A stretch of DNA of 64,000 nucleotides, from contig JAFGVN010000099.1 in assembly GCA_016937975.1 (NCBI GenBank), forward strand, positions 1 through 64,000. Reading direction: 5' to 3'. This document shows, piece by piece, positions 1 to 7,643 of the stretch (within the stretch, counting starts at the first letter, position 1; the number at the start of each line of letters is the position of its first letter). Source of the stretch: Clostridia bacterium. GTDB lineage: Bacteria > Bacillota > Clostridia > Peptostreptococcales > Acidaminobacteraceae. A program made the translations under genes and the position numbers. Under the pieces are notes generated by a model. That model was not told the DNA's origin. It was given only the letters and a program-made list of their open reading frames with translations, and searched no databases.

Positions 1-813
1 AACAAAAGCAACGTTAAAACCTGTTTTATCTGATAAATACATTAAAATGAAATAAGTATACATACCAGGCTGCATTGCATATAAACTGAGTTTTACCATT
101 CTTTTACGATCCAACTTGAAATCATGACGTTTTATTGTAGACTTTGAAATGATATACACAACAACATAAAACATAAGATATAGGAACAATACGATAATCA
201 TAGAAAATGCTAAATAGAAACTACCCATTGCATAATGATCTTTAATAAATGTATAAATACCTAAAGTTGTTTCTGAAGTGCCTTCAATTGAAGTTAAATC
301 ATGGGTTAAAATTACATCGTTTACACTGATGATGACAAAATCATAAGAAACATACAAAACCATATCTGCAGTTTGATGTCCAAATTTGATTTGAGCCTCA
401 GCACTATATTTGTTATCTGTTCTAATGCCAATTTCCTTTTCGTTTTGGGTATCTAAAATTAAGCGATAGGTTTTATCCCCTTGAGTAAAGGTCCCATCAA
501 AAATCTTATTTTGTGGTATATTAACACCTTTGTCAAAGGAGATATTAAGTGTTTCATTTAAATCATATGATGGATCATCTGTTATATCACTGTATTTTAA
601 TGTGCTAACATAATCATAATAATAATCCAAACCTTCAAGAATATCTCTAGGATTTGTCATCGATGTATAATATGAGTTGAAAACAAACAACAAAAATACG
701 GGCACTAAAAACAAGATGGCCTTGTAAATTGGTTCATCCATATAGCTTTTAAATAGTTTAAAATCAAAAATACAACGATAGTAACGCTTTAAAAAATCAA
801 CTAGTTTTTTCAT
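1..813 (-). CDS. DUF1189-like membrane protein, 3' end cut off by window
   Basis: The frame is open from an ATG at 813 to the window edge (271 codons seen), so the C-terminus is missing. The start is set by a GGGAGGA ribosome site 5 bases upstream. The visible protein has a short basic N-terminal segment, a first membrane helix at about residues 32-46, a roughly 150-residue polar region that should lie outside the membrane on one side, a second helix at about 196-222 and a third beginning near 240. This one helix - large loop - several helices plan, with a maltodextrin-operon-like length, resembles DUF1189 proteins; the assignment comes from topology and overall look and is moderate. No function is known for that family. 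It is downstream of, but separated by a terminator from, the two-component genes, so it is probably its own unit. Confidence 0.6.
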   Translation of the reverse strand, partial: MKKLVDFLKRYYRCIFDFKLFKSYMDEPIYKAILFLVPVFLLFVFNSYYTSMTNPRDILEGLDYYYDYVSTLKYSDITDDPSYDLNETLNISFDKGVNIPQNKIFDGTFTQGDKTYRLILDTQNEKEIGIRTDNKYSAEAQIKFGHQTADMVLYVSYDFVIISVNDVILTHDLTSIEGTSETTLGIYTFIKDHYAMGSFYLAFSMIIVLFLYLMFYVVVYIISKSTIKRHDFKLDRKRMVKLSLYAMQPGMYTYFILMYLSDKTGFNVAFV

Positions 814-842
814 AAAAATCCTCCCACTAAATTTTATCAGAA

Positions 843-872
843 AAAAAGACCCAAAGCTAGCACTTTAGGTCA
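843..872 (-). terminator. Intrinsic terminator of the two-component operon
   Basis: A 9-pair stem (GACCTAAAG / CTTTGGGTC, one G-T mismatch-type pair) with a 6-base loop is followed on the minus strand by seven T. The kinase stop codon lies inside the 5' arm. Confidence 0.85.
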
Positions 873-3072
873 TAGGTGTAAGAATAATCGTAACGACAGT
901 ACCTTTGTCGATTTCACTTTTTACTTCTATTTCGCCTTTATGTTCATTAATGATCCATTTACTGATCGATAAACCAAGACCATGGCCTCCAGACTCCTTA
1001 CTTCTAGATTTATCCACACGATAGAAACGGTTGAATATATTATCCATATCTTCTTTTGCGATTCCGATACCATCATCAGCAATTTCAATGTAAATCTTTT
1101 TCTTTCTAAAGTAACTGTTGATTTGAATATGTCCACCACTTGGTGTATATTTTACACTGTTATCCACAAAAATTCTAATAGCTTGCTTTAAAGACTCACG
1201 ATCGGCAACGATTTGTTCAACGTCATTAATTGTATTGGTAATGGTATGCTCAGAATCAATCATACAGGTTTCTTTGGTAATTTCATCAATTAAATCCTTT
1301 AAAGAGAATGGTTGGAAATCTAGTTCCAGTATTCCTTTATCAGCTTTTGCCAAGAGTAACAGTTTTTCTGTTAAACGCTTCATGTTATTGGATTCACTTT
1401 TAATGGCTTCTATGGATTCGTCTAATATCGCACCATCTGCTTTCCCCCAACGGTCAAGCATATTGATATAACCTTGAATGACTGCGATTGGAGTTCGCAA
1501 TTCATGAGAAGCATCAGAAGTAAATCTATTTTGAGTTTCATAAGAATTTTCTATACGATCCAGCATTTCATTAAAGGTTGTTGCCAGCTCTTTAAGTTCA
1601 TCATGCATCCCTGTTACATTTAATCTTCGATCCATTTCCTTTGCATTAATCTGTTGTACAATTCTCGTCATTTCATTTAAGGGACTCACCAAACCACGAC
1701 TGGTTTTGGTACTGATGGAAACTGAAAGTAAAATGGCGACTAAATTAAAAATAATCAAAAGTACCAATAAGACATCCTTGAAAAATTGTATATCTTCCAT
1801 CTTTCCTATTTCCCGCAAATTGATTACATAATCAATACCAAAATAGAAGGCTACTGATAAGGTTACAACTGTGAACATAAGTAAAACGATGAAAACAAAA
1901 GATAGTTTAAAGGATAGAGAAAACTTAAACAAGCGGGTCATGGAACGTTTCTTCTTCACAATGAGATTGTCTTCAAGTTCCACTTTCATTCTTTTAGCAA
2001 ATTTTTCTTTTTGTTTTTCCTTATAGTATTTTTTATTTTTTTTAGTTTTATCTTTGGAATAATCATCTGTAAAAAATTGATTTGATGTTTCAAAGGATTC
2101 ATTTTGTGTAACTTCTTCTTGAGGATTTTTTACAATACTTTCAACAGGCTCTTTTACTTCAATTGTCGTGAGATCTTCTTTAATGATCGAAACTTCATGA
2201 GCTTCCACAGCTGGCTCTTCTACATAGGACGCATTTTGAAGAATTTCTTCAATACCCTTCACTTCAACCTCGTTTGGCATTAAAGTTTCTTTTGGAAATT
2301 GTTCTTCAAGTACTTCTGTTTTAAGAGGTTCAGAATCGATTAGATTATCTTCTAACGCTATGTCTTCAGTTTCAATGTTAATCTTTGGCTCAAAGTTTTC
2401 TTGATCCATTGTTTCTTTTTCAATGGTAAGTTTTGATGTTTCCAAAAGAATATCATTTTCTTCAAATATTTCTTGAGATATTACCGTTTCATCCTGATCA
2501 TTTTCTTGTTCTGAAATGAACGCATCGGGCATGACTTCCTTAGAGGGTTCTTCCTTTGCTGTAATTTGATCTTTGAAATTTTGAGATTCTAGATTTGGAA
2601 CACTTTTTATTTCTGGAAAATTTATTTTAGGAACGTTTTTTATCTCATTGGTATTGATAGTTCTCGTTTCGGCTTCAGTAATCTTCTTCTGAATATTCTT
2701 CTTGGTTTTTTCTATAATTGAATCTCGATAATCCTTTGGTGTTGCTGTAGTACTTTTAATGTTAAAACCTTTCTCTTTAAGCTTTTCTTCCAAAGCTTTT
2801 GAGCGTTCAGCGCGGTTAACATTGTTGTTGATTTTTGTTGGATCTTCAAAGACTTTATTGACGCGACTAAAAAAGGCTTCATAATCATAATCAGCAACCT
2901 TCTCTACATTTTCGATAACTTTTTTTGCTACCGTATAAGTTTTATCAGTAAAAGCTTTGTTAAAAGCTTGAGCATCATCTTTTATTTTCTTTTCTTGTTC
3001 AGCAGCTTTATTCTGGAGATGACGCTTGCTTCTTATACCCATTTGGATATAATCAAAAATATTTTTACTCAT
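865..3072 (-). CDS. Sensor histidine kinase with long acidic N-terminal extension
   Basis: 735 residues. Membrane-bound sensor kinase that phosphorylates the response regulator encoded just upstream. Residues 1-377 are a hydrophilic, strongly acidic, low-complexity region without a signal peptide, ending in a lysine-rich stretch (about 345-377). Two membrane helices follow (about 384-410 and 425-447) with only some 14 residues between them, so there is no real extracellular sensor domain. Then come a HAMP segment, the H-box with phospho-acceptor His523 in SHELRTP, an N-box (DNSVKYTP), G1 (DDGIGI), the F-box (NRFYRV) and G2 (GHGLGL). The core is an ordinary HPK1-type kinase; the 377-residue cytoplasmic extension is about as long as the whole rest of a normal small-loop kinase. 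The start overlaps the regulator gene by 8 bases, so the two are translationally coupled. What it senses cannot be told: either a membrane signal or a partner that binds the extension. Confidence 0.93.
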   Translation of the reverse strand: MSKNIFDYIQMGIRSKRHLQNKAAEQEKKIKDDAQAFNKAFTDKTYTVAKKVIENVEKVADYDYEAFFSRVNKVFEDPTKINNNVNRAERSKALEEKLKEKGFNIKSTTATPKDYRDSIIEKTKKNIQKKITEAETRTINTNEIKNVPKINFPEIKSVPNLESQNFKDQITAKEEPSKEVMPDAFISEQENDQDETVISQEIFEENDILLETSKLTIEKETMDQENFEPKINIETEDIALEDNLIDSEPLKTEVLEEQFPKETLMPNEVEVKGIEEILQNASYVEEPAVEAHEVSIIKEDLTTIEVKEPVESIVKNPQEEVTQNESFETSNQFFTDDYSKDKTKKNKKYYKEKQKEKFAKRMKVELEDNLIVKKKRSMTRLFKFSLSFKLSFVFIVLLMFTVVTLSVAFYFGIDYVINLREIGKMEDIQFFKDVLLVLLIIFNLVAILLSVSISTKTSRGLVSPLNEMTRIVQQINAKEMDRRLNVTGMHDELKELATTFNEMLDRIENSYETQNRFTSDASHELRTPIAVIQGYINMLDRWGKADGAILDESIEAIKSESNNMKRLTEKLLLLAKADKGILELDFQPFSLKDLIDEITKETCMIDSEHTITNTINDVEQIVADRESLKQAIRIFVDNSVKYTPSGGHIQINSYFRKKKIYIEIADDGIGIAKEDMDNIFNRFYRVDKSRSKESGGHGLGLSISKWIINEHKGEIEVKSEIDKGTVVTIILTPMT

Positions 3073-3748
3073 CTTTAATCGTATACCCTACCCCTCTAAC
3101 GGTTCTAATGATTTTAACATTATAATGGTCATCGATTTTACTTCTTAAATAACGTATGTAAACATCTACAACATTTGTATCACCATAATAGCTATAACCC
3201 CAAACATTTTCTAGGATTTGATCACGATTTAACACCACATTTTTGTTTTGAATGAGGCATTTTAATAAATCAAATTCCTTTTTTGTGAGGTTAATTAATT
3301 CTTCATCATATTTTGCTTCATATGTCATTTCATCTAATACCAATTTACCGATTGATAAAGTTGAATGTTCAATGGAGCCAACTTTTATTTTGCGTTTTAA
3401 GATGACTCTAATTCGAGCGAGTAACTCTTCTATCTCAAAAGGCTTTGTCATATAATCCTCTGCACCCATATCAAGGCCCATAACTTTATCCATGGTTTGA
3501 TCTCTTGCAGTGAGTAATATAACAGGGATGTCAGAAACTTCTCTTAATCTACGGAGTACCTCAATACCATTCATTTTTGGTAACATAATATCTAAAATGA
3601 TTAAAGAAGCATCTGTTTCTTTTGCCATTTCCAACCCTTTTCTGCCATCGAATGCGACATCAACTTCATAACCTTCATATTTTAATTCTAATTCAACAAA
3701 TCTTGAAATTTTAACTTCGTCTTCTATTAGCAATATTTTTTCTTTCAT
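3065..3748 (-). CDS. OmpR/PhoB-family response regulator
   Basis: 227 residues. Receiver domain at residues 2-115 with the acidic pocket (EDE at 9-11), phospho-acceptor Asp53 in LDIMLP, the switch Thr in LLTA and the conserved Lys in TKPF. A winged-helix DNA-binding domain occupies about 130-225 (LTKKEFDLL, recognition helix near VVDVYIRYLRSKI). A phosphorylated dimer should bind direct repeats in DNA. The ATG at 3748 is preceded by AAGGAG 7 bases upstream. It is the first gene of the operon with the kinase at 865-3072 and has its own promoter at 3777-3805. The domain layout is like ArlR/CsrR-type regulators, but I cannot name the regulon. Confidence 0.95.
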   Translation of the reverse strand: MKEKILLIEDEVKISRFVELELKYEGYEVDVAFDGRKGLEMAKETDASLIILDIMLPKMNGIEVLRRLREVSDIPVILLTARDQTMDKVMGLDMGAEDYMTKPFEIEELLARIRVILKRKIKVGSIEHSTLSIGKLVLDEMTYEAKYDEELINLTKKEFDLLKCLIQNKNVVLNRDQILENVWGYSYYGDTNVVDVYIRYLRSKIDDHYNVKIIRTVRGVGYTIKDE

Positions 3749-3776
3749 CAGAAACTCCTTATCTTCTATTAAGAAT

Positions 3777-3805
3777 ATTATACATGATAAAAGAAAGCTG
3801 TAAAA
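3777..3805 (-). promoter_or_regulatory. Sigma-A-type promoter of the two-component operon
   Basis: On the minus strand TTTTAC (3800-3805), a 17-base spacer and TATAAT (3777-3782), 28 bases before the regulator start. Its -35 box sits in the T-run of the preceding terminator. Confidence 0.65.
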
Positions 3806-3829
3806 GAAAAGGTCTATAAATAGACCTTA
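3803..3829 (-). terminator. Terminator of the DUF4342 gene
   Basis: Six-pair stem GGTCTA / TAGACC (3811-3826) with a 4-base loop, followed on the minus strand by TTTTCTTTT. Confidence 0.8.
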
Positions 3830-3835
3830 TACTTC

Positions 3836-4390
3836 TTACATATCTTGGTGTTCTTCTTCATTATTCTCTTGGAAGTCTTTTACTTTTTCTTTTAAATTCT
3901 CAGCTACTGTTTGTGACATTTTTGCTGCTTTATCTAATACAGAGTTAATTTTATCATCTTGCTTTCCTTTACGGACAATTTTAAATTTATTGTTTGTAAA
4001 TAAACCAATAATGAAAACACCAACTGCTAATGGGAACATAAATGCTGTTGCCAATAAAGTAATTGTCATTGAAACATCAAAGATAACTCTTGCTTCGTTG
4101 TACATGACGACTCTTGTTTCATTTAATGTTTTAATCATTTTTTTCAAGCCATTTGTAAAGTCATCTGCGCCAGATTGAAACTTTTCTTTTCGTTGCTCCA
4201 TACGTTCACGCTCTCTCGATCTTACTTCTTCTCTTTTAGCACGATCATAGACGGTTCTATTTTCACTTTCCAAATATATAATCGCATCAATCATGTTGCC
4301 TTCATTTTTTTCTAATGCTTCTTTTGCTTCTGCATAACTTACATTTGCACGTTCTCTTAAGTTATCAATTTTTTCTAATGTTATATTCAT
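3836..4390 (-). CDS. DUF4342 protein: UBA/TS-N-like domain plus one membrane helix
   Basis: 184 residues. Residues 1-45 form a UBA/TS-N-like three-helix domain of the kind that begins elongation factor Ts and NAC-type proteins (ITLEKIDNLRERANVSYAEAK then EGNMIDAI). A charged coiled-coil-like stretch at 46-75 follows, then one or two hydrophobic helices at about 106-131 and a charged tail rich in Lys and Glu. This is the arrangement of DUF4342 proteins, whose role is unknown; a membrane-associated adaptor is possible because UBA/TS-N domains bind proteins. The start has AAGGAGG 5 bases upstream. It is a single-gene unit, with its own terminator directly before the promoter of the two-component operon. 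Confidence 0.8.
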   Translation of the reverse strand: MNITLEKIDNLRERANVSYAEAKEALEKNEGNMIDAIIYLESENRTVYDRAKREEVRSRERERMEQRKEKFQSGADDFTNGLKKMIKTLNETRVVMYNEARVIFDVSMTITLLATAFMFPLAVGVFIIGLFTNNKFKIVRKGKQDDKINSVLDKAAKMSQTVAENLKEKVKDFQENNEEEHQDM

Positions 4391-4514
4391 TTCTTCCTCC
4401 TTAATCTACCTTACAAATCTATTGTAACGTATGATAATTAGGACGTATTTAGAGAAAAATTAAAAGAAGATTAGAAATTTAGAAGGAATCATTTCTATTT
4501 TTAATATAATTGTC

Positions 4515-4520
4515 TATAAT
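4515..4520 (+). promoter_or_regulatory. -10 element for the M42 peptidase gene
   Basis: TATAAT lies 24 bases before the start codon; the corresponding -35 region (around 4492-4497) is poor. The ribosome site AAAGGGGG follows at about 4531-4538. Confidence 0.45.
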
Positions 4521-4543
4521 GAGGATAGGAAAAGGGGGAACTT

Positions 4544-5593
4544 ATGAAAGAATATAAAGTAAATAATGAATTTGTTTTGAATCATATGTTAGATCTATTA
4601 AAAACACCATCTCCTACAGGTGATACAGAAAAATCAATTGATTACGTTGAGAAAGTTTTTAATGATTTAGGCATCCAAACAAGAAAAACTATAAAAAATG
4701 CATTAATTGCAACATTACAAGGAAAGAATGATAATATGCATCGTACCCTTTCTGCTCACGTAGATACTTTAGGAGCGATGGTAAAAGAGATTAAAAGTGA
4801 TGGTAAATTAAAGATTACTCAAATTGGTGGATATGCTTGGAGTACCATTGAAGGTGAATATTGTACGATTTCAACTCAAGAAAATGGTACTTATACTGGT
4901 ACAGTCTTATTGAATCATGCCTCTACTCATGTCCATGGTGGAAAAGTCAATGAAACGACTCGTTCAGGAGACAACATTGTTATTCGATTGGATGAAAAAG
5001 TAAATTCTAAAGAAGATGTAGAAAAATTAGGTGTATCCGTTGGTGACTTTGTTTATTTTGATACGAGAACACAGTACACACCATCGGGTTTCATTAAATC
5101 TAGACATTTAGATGATAAAGCATGTGTAGCTTGTTTACTAGGTATGGCGGAATCTATTGTAAAAAACAATTTAGAGTTAGAATATACAACGCATTTCTTT
5201 ATTTCTAATTATGAAGAAGTTGGACACGGTTCTTCGGCATCTATACCTGAAAAAACTTATGAATTTTTAGCTGTTGATATGGCTGCTCCTGGTGATGGAC
5301 AGGAATCCAGCGAATATGCAGTAACCATTTGTGCCAAAGATTCTTCAGGACCATATGATTTGGACATGAGAAAAAGATTAACTCAACTTGCAAAATCAAA
5401 TGAAATTGACTATAAAATTGACATTTACCCATTCTATGGATCAGATGCCTCTGCTGCTTTAAGAGCGGGTTGGGAGATTAAACACGGTTTAATTGGTCCA
5501 GGTGTAGATGCTTCACATTCATATGAAAGATTACATATGGATTCTATAGAAGCTACAATCAAACTGGGTTTAGCCTATTTAACAAACAAATAA
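4544..5593 (+). CDS. M42-family metallo-aminopeptidase
   Basis: 349 residues, the normal length of FrvX/YsdC/TET-type cytosolic aminopeptidases, which form large hollow dodecamers and trim peptides from the N-terminus with two metal ions. Visible ligands and catalytic residues are His72 and Asp74 (AHVDT), the bridging Asp in LDDK (189-192), the Glu224-Glu225 pair (EEVGHG), the Asp in AVDMA (about 245) and His325 (SHSYERLH). All key residues are present, so it should be active; the exact peptide preference cannot be read from sequence. The start is supported by AAAGGGGG 6 bases upstream. It stands alone, with a terminator after it. Confidence 0.92.
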   Translation: MKEYKVNNEFVLNHMLDLLKTPSPTGDTEKSIDYVEKVFNDLGIQTRKTIKNALIATLQGKNDNMHRTLSAHVDTLGAMVKEIKSDGKLKITQIGGYAWSTIEGEYCTISTQENGTYTGTVLLNHASTHVHGGKVNETTRSGDNIVIRLDEKVNSKEDVEKLGVSVGDFVYFDTRTQYTPSGFIKSRHLDDKACVACLLGMAESIVKNNLELEYTTHFFISNYEEVGHGSSASIPEKTYEFLAVDMAAPGDGQESSEYAVTICAKDSSGPYDLDMRKRLTQLAKSNEIDYKIDIYPFYGSDASAALRAGWEIKHGLIGPGVDASHSYERLHMDSIEATIKLGLAYLTNK

Positions 5594-5603
5594 TTAATAT
5601 TAA

Positions 5604-5629
5604 AGTCTACTCTTTTGAGTAGATTTTTA
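5604..5629 (+). terminator. Terminator after the M42 peptidase
   Basis: Stem AGTCTACTC / GAGTAGATT with a TTT(T) loop followed by a T-rich run. Confidence 0.8.
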
Positions 5630-5697
5630 TATGCAATTGGTAGATGTGTTTTTCTTTGGGTATATACCTTTTAATTATCTTAGAGTTTGGAGGTTTT

Positions 5698-6189
5698 ATG
5701 GATCATTTCTTTTCTCATATTGGTGTAAGAGTTTTCTTAATGGATTCGAAGAATCGTCTACTGTTAGTAAGACACACGGTAAAGGATGAAAATACAGAAT
5801 TTTGGATTTTACCTGGTGGTGGTTTAGAAGAAGATGAATATTCTTGGGATGCTGCAGTTAGAGAAGTTAAAGAGGAAACCAATTTAAATATTAATGTCAT
5901 AGACTTATTATATGTTTTGGAAGAAAAAACTGAGAATGGTCTAAGAGTGACCAATTATTTTATTGGCGAGGTATTAGATGGCAATTTGACTTTAGGTGAA
6001 GATCCTGAGTTTGATGATGAACATCAAGTATTATCAGATGTACGATATTTCACAAAAGATGAAATAAAAAAATTACCTCGCGTATATCCTGAAGTGATTG
6101 TCGATGAGTTTTGGCATGTTCTTGAAGACTATTTGCCAAAATACAAAATTTGGCACAGAAGACCTTCAAAGGGATTTGGACTTGAATAG
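5698..6189 (+). CDS. Nudix hydrolase
   Basis: 163 residues from the ATG at 5698, which has GGAGG 5 bases before it; an upstream in-frame ATG at 5644 lacks a ribosome site and would add residues not typical of the family. Nudix enzymes cleave nucleoside diphosphates linked to another group. The Nudix box runs over about residues 38-60 (GGGLEEDE then REVKEETN); the final Gly of the classical EExGU motif is Asn here, but both catalytic Glu pairs remain. The tail, ending in KYKIWHRRPSKGFGLE, is not diagnostic. Substrate unknown. The gene is monocistronic and converges on the aminotransferase gene across a shared terminator. Confidence 0.88.
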   Translation: MDHFFSHIGVRVFLMDSKNRLLLVRHTVKDENTEFWILPGGGLEEDEYSWDAAVREVKEETNLNINVIDLLYVLEEKTENGLRVTNYFIGEVLDGNLTLGEDPEFDDEHQVLSDVRYFTKDEIKKLPRVYPEVIVDEFWHVLEDYLPKYKIWHRRPSKGFGLE

Positions 6190-6190
6190 T

Positions 6191-6227
6191 AAAATAGAAA
6201 AGAAGCTGATAGCTTCTTTTCTATTTT
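6191..6227. terminator. Bidirectional terminator, 17-bp perfect stem
   Basis: A perfect inverted repeat: arms at 6191-6207 and 6211-6227 with a 3-base GAT loop. The arms begin and end in A/T runs, so it can stop transcription of the Nudix gene (+) and the aminotransferase gene (-). Confidence 0.85.
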
Positions 6228-6240
6228 CTAAATCAAATGA

Positions 6241-7266
6241 TTATAGAACTTTTACAATCCATCCTTCTGGTGCCTCAACATCTCCTACTTGAATACCACC
6301 TAATGTATCGTATAATTTTTTTGTAATTGGTCCCACTTCTGTTTCAGAATGGAATACTGTCATTTTACCTTTGTACTCAATACCACCGATAGGTGTAATG
6401 ACTGCAGCGGTACCACAAGCGCCAGCTTCAATGAATTCATCGATTTTTTCGATGTAGCAATCTCTTTCAATGACTTCCATTTTAAGATGATTCTCTGCAA
6501 TATGCATTAAAGAATATTTAGTAATAGAAGGTAAAATTGATGGTGATTTTGGTGTAATAAATTGATTGTCTTTAGTAATACCAAAGAAATTTGCTGCACC
6601 TACTTCTTCAATTTTTGAATGTGTTGCTGGATCTAAATAAATACAATCTGCAAAACCTCGTTCTACTGCTTTTTCATGGGCTAATAAACTACCTGCGTAG
6701 TTTCCGCCAACTTTAGCTGCTCCTGTTCCATATGGTGCTGCACGGTCAAAATCAGAAATCATGAAGTTGACTGGTGCCATACCACCTTTGAAATATGGAC
6801 CTACTGGTACTGCAAAAATAGAGAAGATATATTCTGGTGCTGGCTTAACACCAAGGTTGTCACCTACACCGATGATGAATGGTCTTAGATATAAAGTCGC
6901 ACCGGTACCATATGGTGGTACAAAATGTGCATTTGCTTCAACGACTTGTTTACATGCATCAATAAATCTTTCTACTGGGAATTCTGGCATCATAATACGA
7001 TTACAACTTTGAATCATTCTTAATGCATTTTGATCAGGTCTAAATAATTGAATACCACCATCTTTAGTGCTATATGCCTTTAAACCTTCAAAGCATTGTT
7101 GACCATAATGTAATGCTGTAGATGCCTCACTAATAGCTAACACATTGTCCTCTACAAGTTGACCATCATCCCATTTGCCATCTTTCCATCTTGAAATGTA
7201 GCGAAAATCAGTTTTCATGTAAGCAAAACTTAATGAACCCCAATCCAAATCTACTTTTTTACTCAT
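6241..7266 (-). CDS. ilvE: Branched-chain amino acid aminotransferase (type II)
   Basis: 341 residues from the ATG at 7266, chosen because GGGAGGAA lies 4 bases upstream; the frame reaches back to 7287 but without a ribosome site. A PLP enzyme of fold type IV that transfers the amino group between leucine, isoleucine or valine and 2-oxoglutarate. Seen: the substrate-binding YFKGGM segment, the PLP lysine in GAAKVGGNYA, and the phosphate-binding region around the CGTAAVITP segment near residue 270. Length and motifs match Bacillus/Clostridium BCATs. No ilv or leu genes are nearby, so it may serve breakdown as well as synthesis; the partner could be the oxoacid:ferredoxin oxidoreductase at the other end of the window. 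Confidence 0.93.
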   Translation of the reverse strand: MSKKVDLDWGSLSFAYMKTDFRYISRWKDGKWDDGQLVEDNVLAISEASTALHYGQQCFEGLKAYSTKDGGIQLFRPDQNALRMIQSCNRIMMPEFPVERFIDACKQVVEANAHFVPPYGTGATLYLRPFIIGVGDNLGVKPAPEYIFSIFAVPVGPYFKGGMAPVNFMISDFDRAAPYGTGAAKVGGNYAGSLLAHEKAVERGFADCIYLDPATHSKIEEVGAANFFGITKDNQFITPKSPSILPSITKYSLMHIAENHLKMEVIERDCYIEKIDEFIEAGACGTAAVITPIGGIEYKGKMTVFHSETEVGPITKKLYDTLGGIQVGDVEAPEGWIVKVL

Positions 7267-7360
7267 AATATTCCTCCCATATAACAATTAACTGCTATGA
7301 AAAAATATTGCCCAAGGATAGTTTACCACATTTTGTTGCAATTGTGTTAAAAAATATGAA

Positions 7361-7380
7361 AACATATCATATGATATGTT
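7361..7380. repeat. 20-bp perfect palindrome
   Basis: A self-complementary 20-base sequence (core CATATCATATGATATG) sits at the stop codon of the small pilin gene and upstream of ilvE. It is followed on the minus strand by a short T-rich run, so it could be a weak terminator, or a binding site for a dimeric regulator. Confidence 0.5.
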
Positions 7381-7510
7381 AAATATGATTCAAGATTTCC
7401 TGATACAAAGCTTGCAAACTTTCTCCAAAAAGGGTAATACCAAGAATCACAACAATGACTACAAGAGCGACTATAAAAGCATATTCTACCATTCCTTGAC
7501 CTTTATTCAT
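7379..7510 (-). CDS. Flp/Fap-type small pilin
   Basis: A 43-residue protein (ATG at 7508-7510, TAA at 7379-7381), below common ORF length cut-offs. After MNKG comes QGMVEYAF and then a hydrophobic helix of about 18 residues, ending in a short polar tail. The Gly4 / Glu9-Tyr10 spacing is that of the class III (Flp) prepilin motif: cleavage after Gly leaves Glu at mature position 5 and Tyr at 6, as in Flp pilins of Tad systems. AAAGGGG lies 7 bases before the ATG and a good promoter lies further up (7537-7565). No tadA, tadB, tadC or prepilin peptidase gene is within the window, so the assembly machinery must be elsewhere or missing. The protein is probably a structural subunit of a thin surface fibre. 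Confidence 0.8.
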   Translation of the reverse strand: MNKGQGMVEYAFIVALVVIVVILGITLFGESLQALYQEILNHI

Positions 7511-7536
7511 AATGGTCCCCTTTCACCTAGTCTGAA

Positions 7537-7565
7537 ATATAAATACAATGATATTTTTAGTACAA
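7537..7565 (-). promoter_or_regulatory. Promoter of the small pilin gene
   Basis: On the minus strand TTGTAC (7560-7565), 17-base spacer, TTATAT (7537-7542), 27 bases before the start codon. Confidence 0.6.
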
Positions 7566-7613
7566 TTTAACTATTGTATACTCTACATGTAATTATACCC
7601 CAAAAATAGATTT

Positions 7614-7641
7614 GTAAAAAAGTGAGGCTTGCGCCTCACTT
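7614..7641 (-). terminator. Terminator of the hydrogenase operon
   Basis: Eight-pair GC-rich stem AGTGAGGC / GCCTCACT (7621-7640) with TTGC-type loop, then a T-run on the minus strand. Confidence 0.9.
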
Positions 7642-7643
7642 TA

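Noticed and set aside
5644-5697. Longer Nudix start at 5644
   Set aside because: No ribosome site and the added residues are unlike the family; ATG 5698 has GGAGG.
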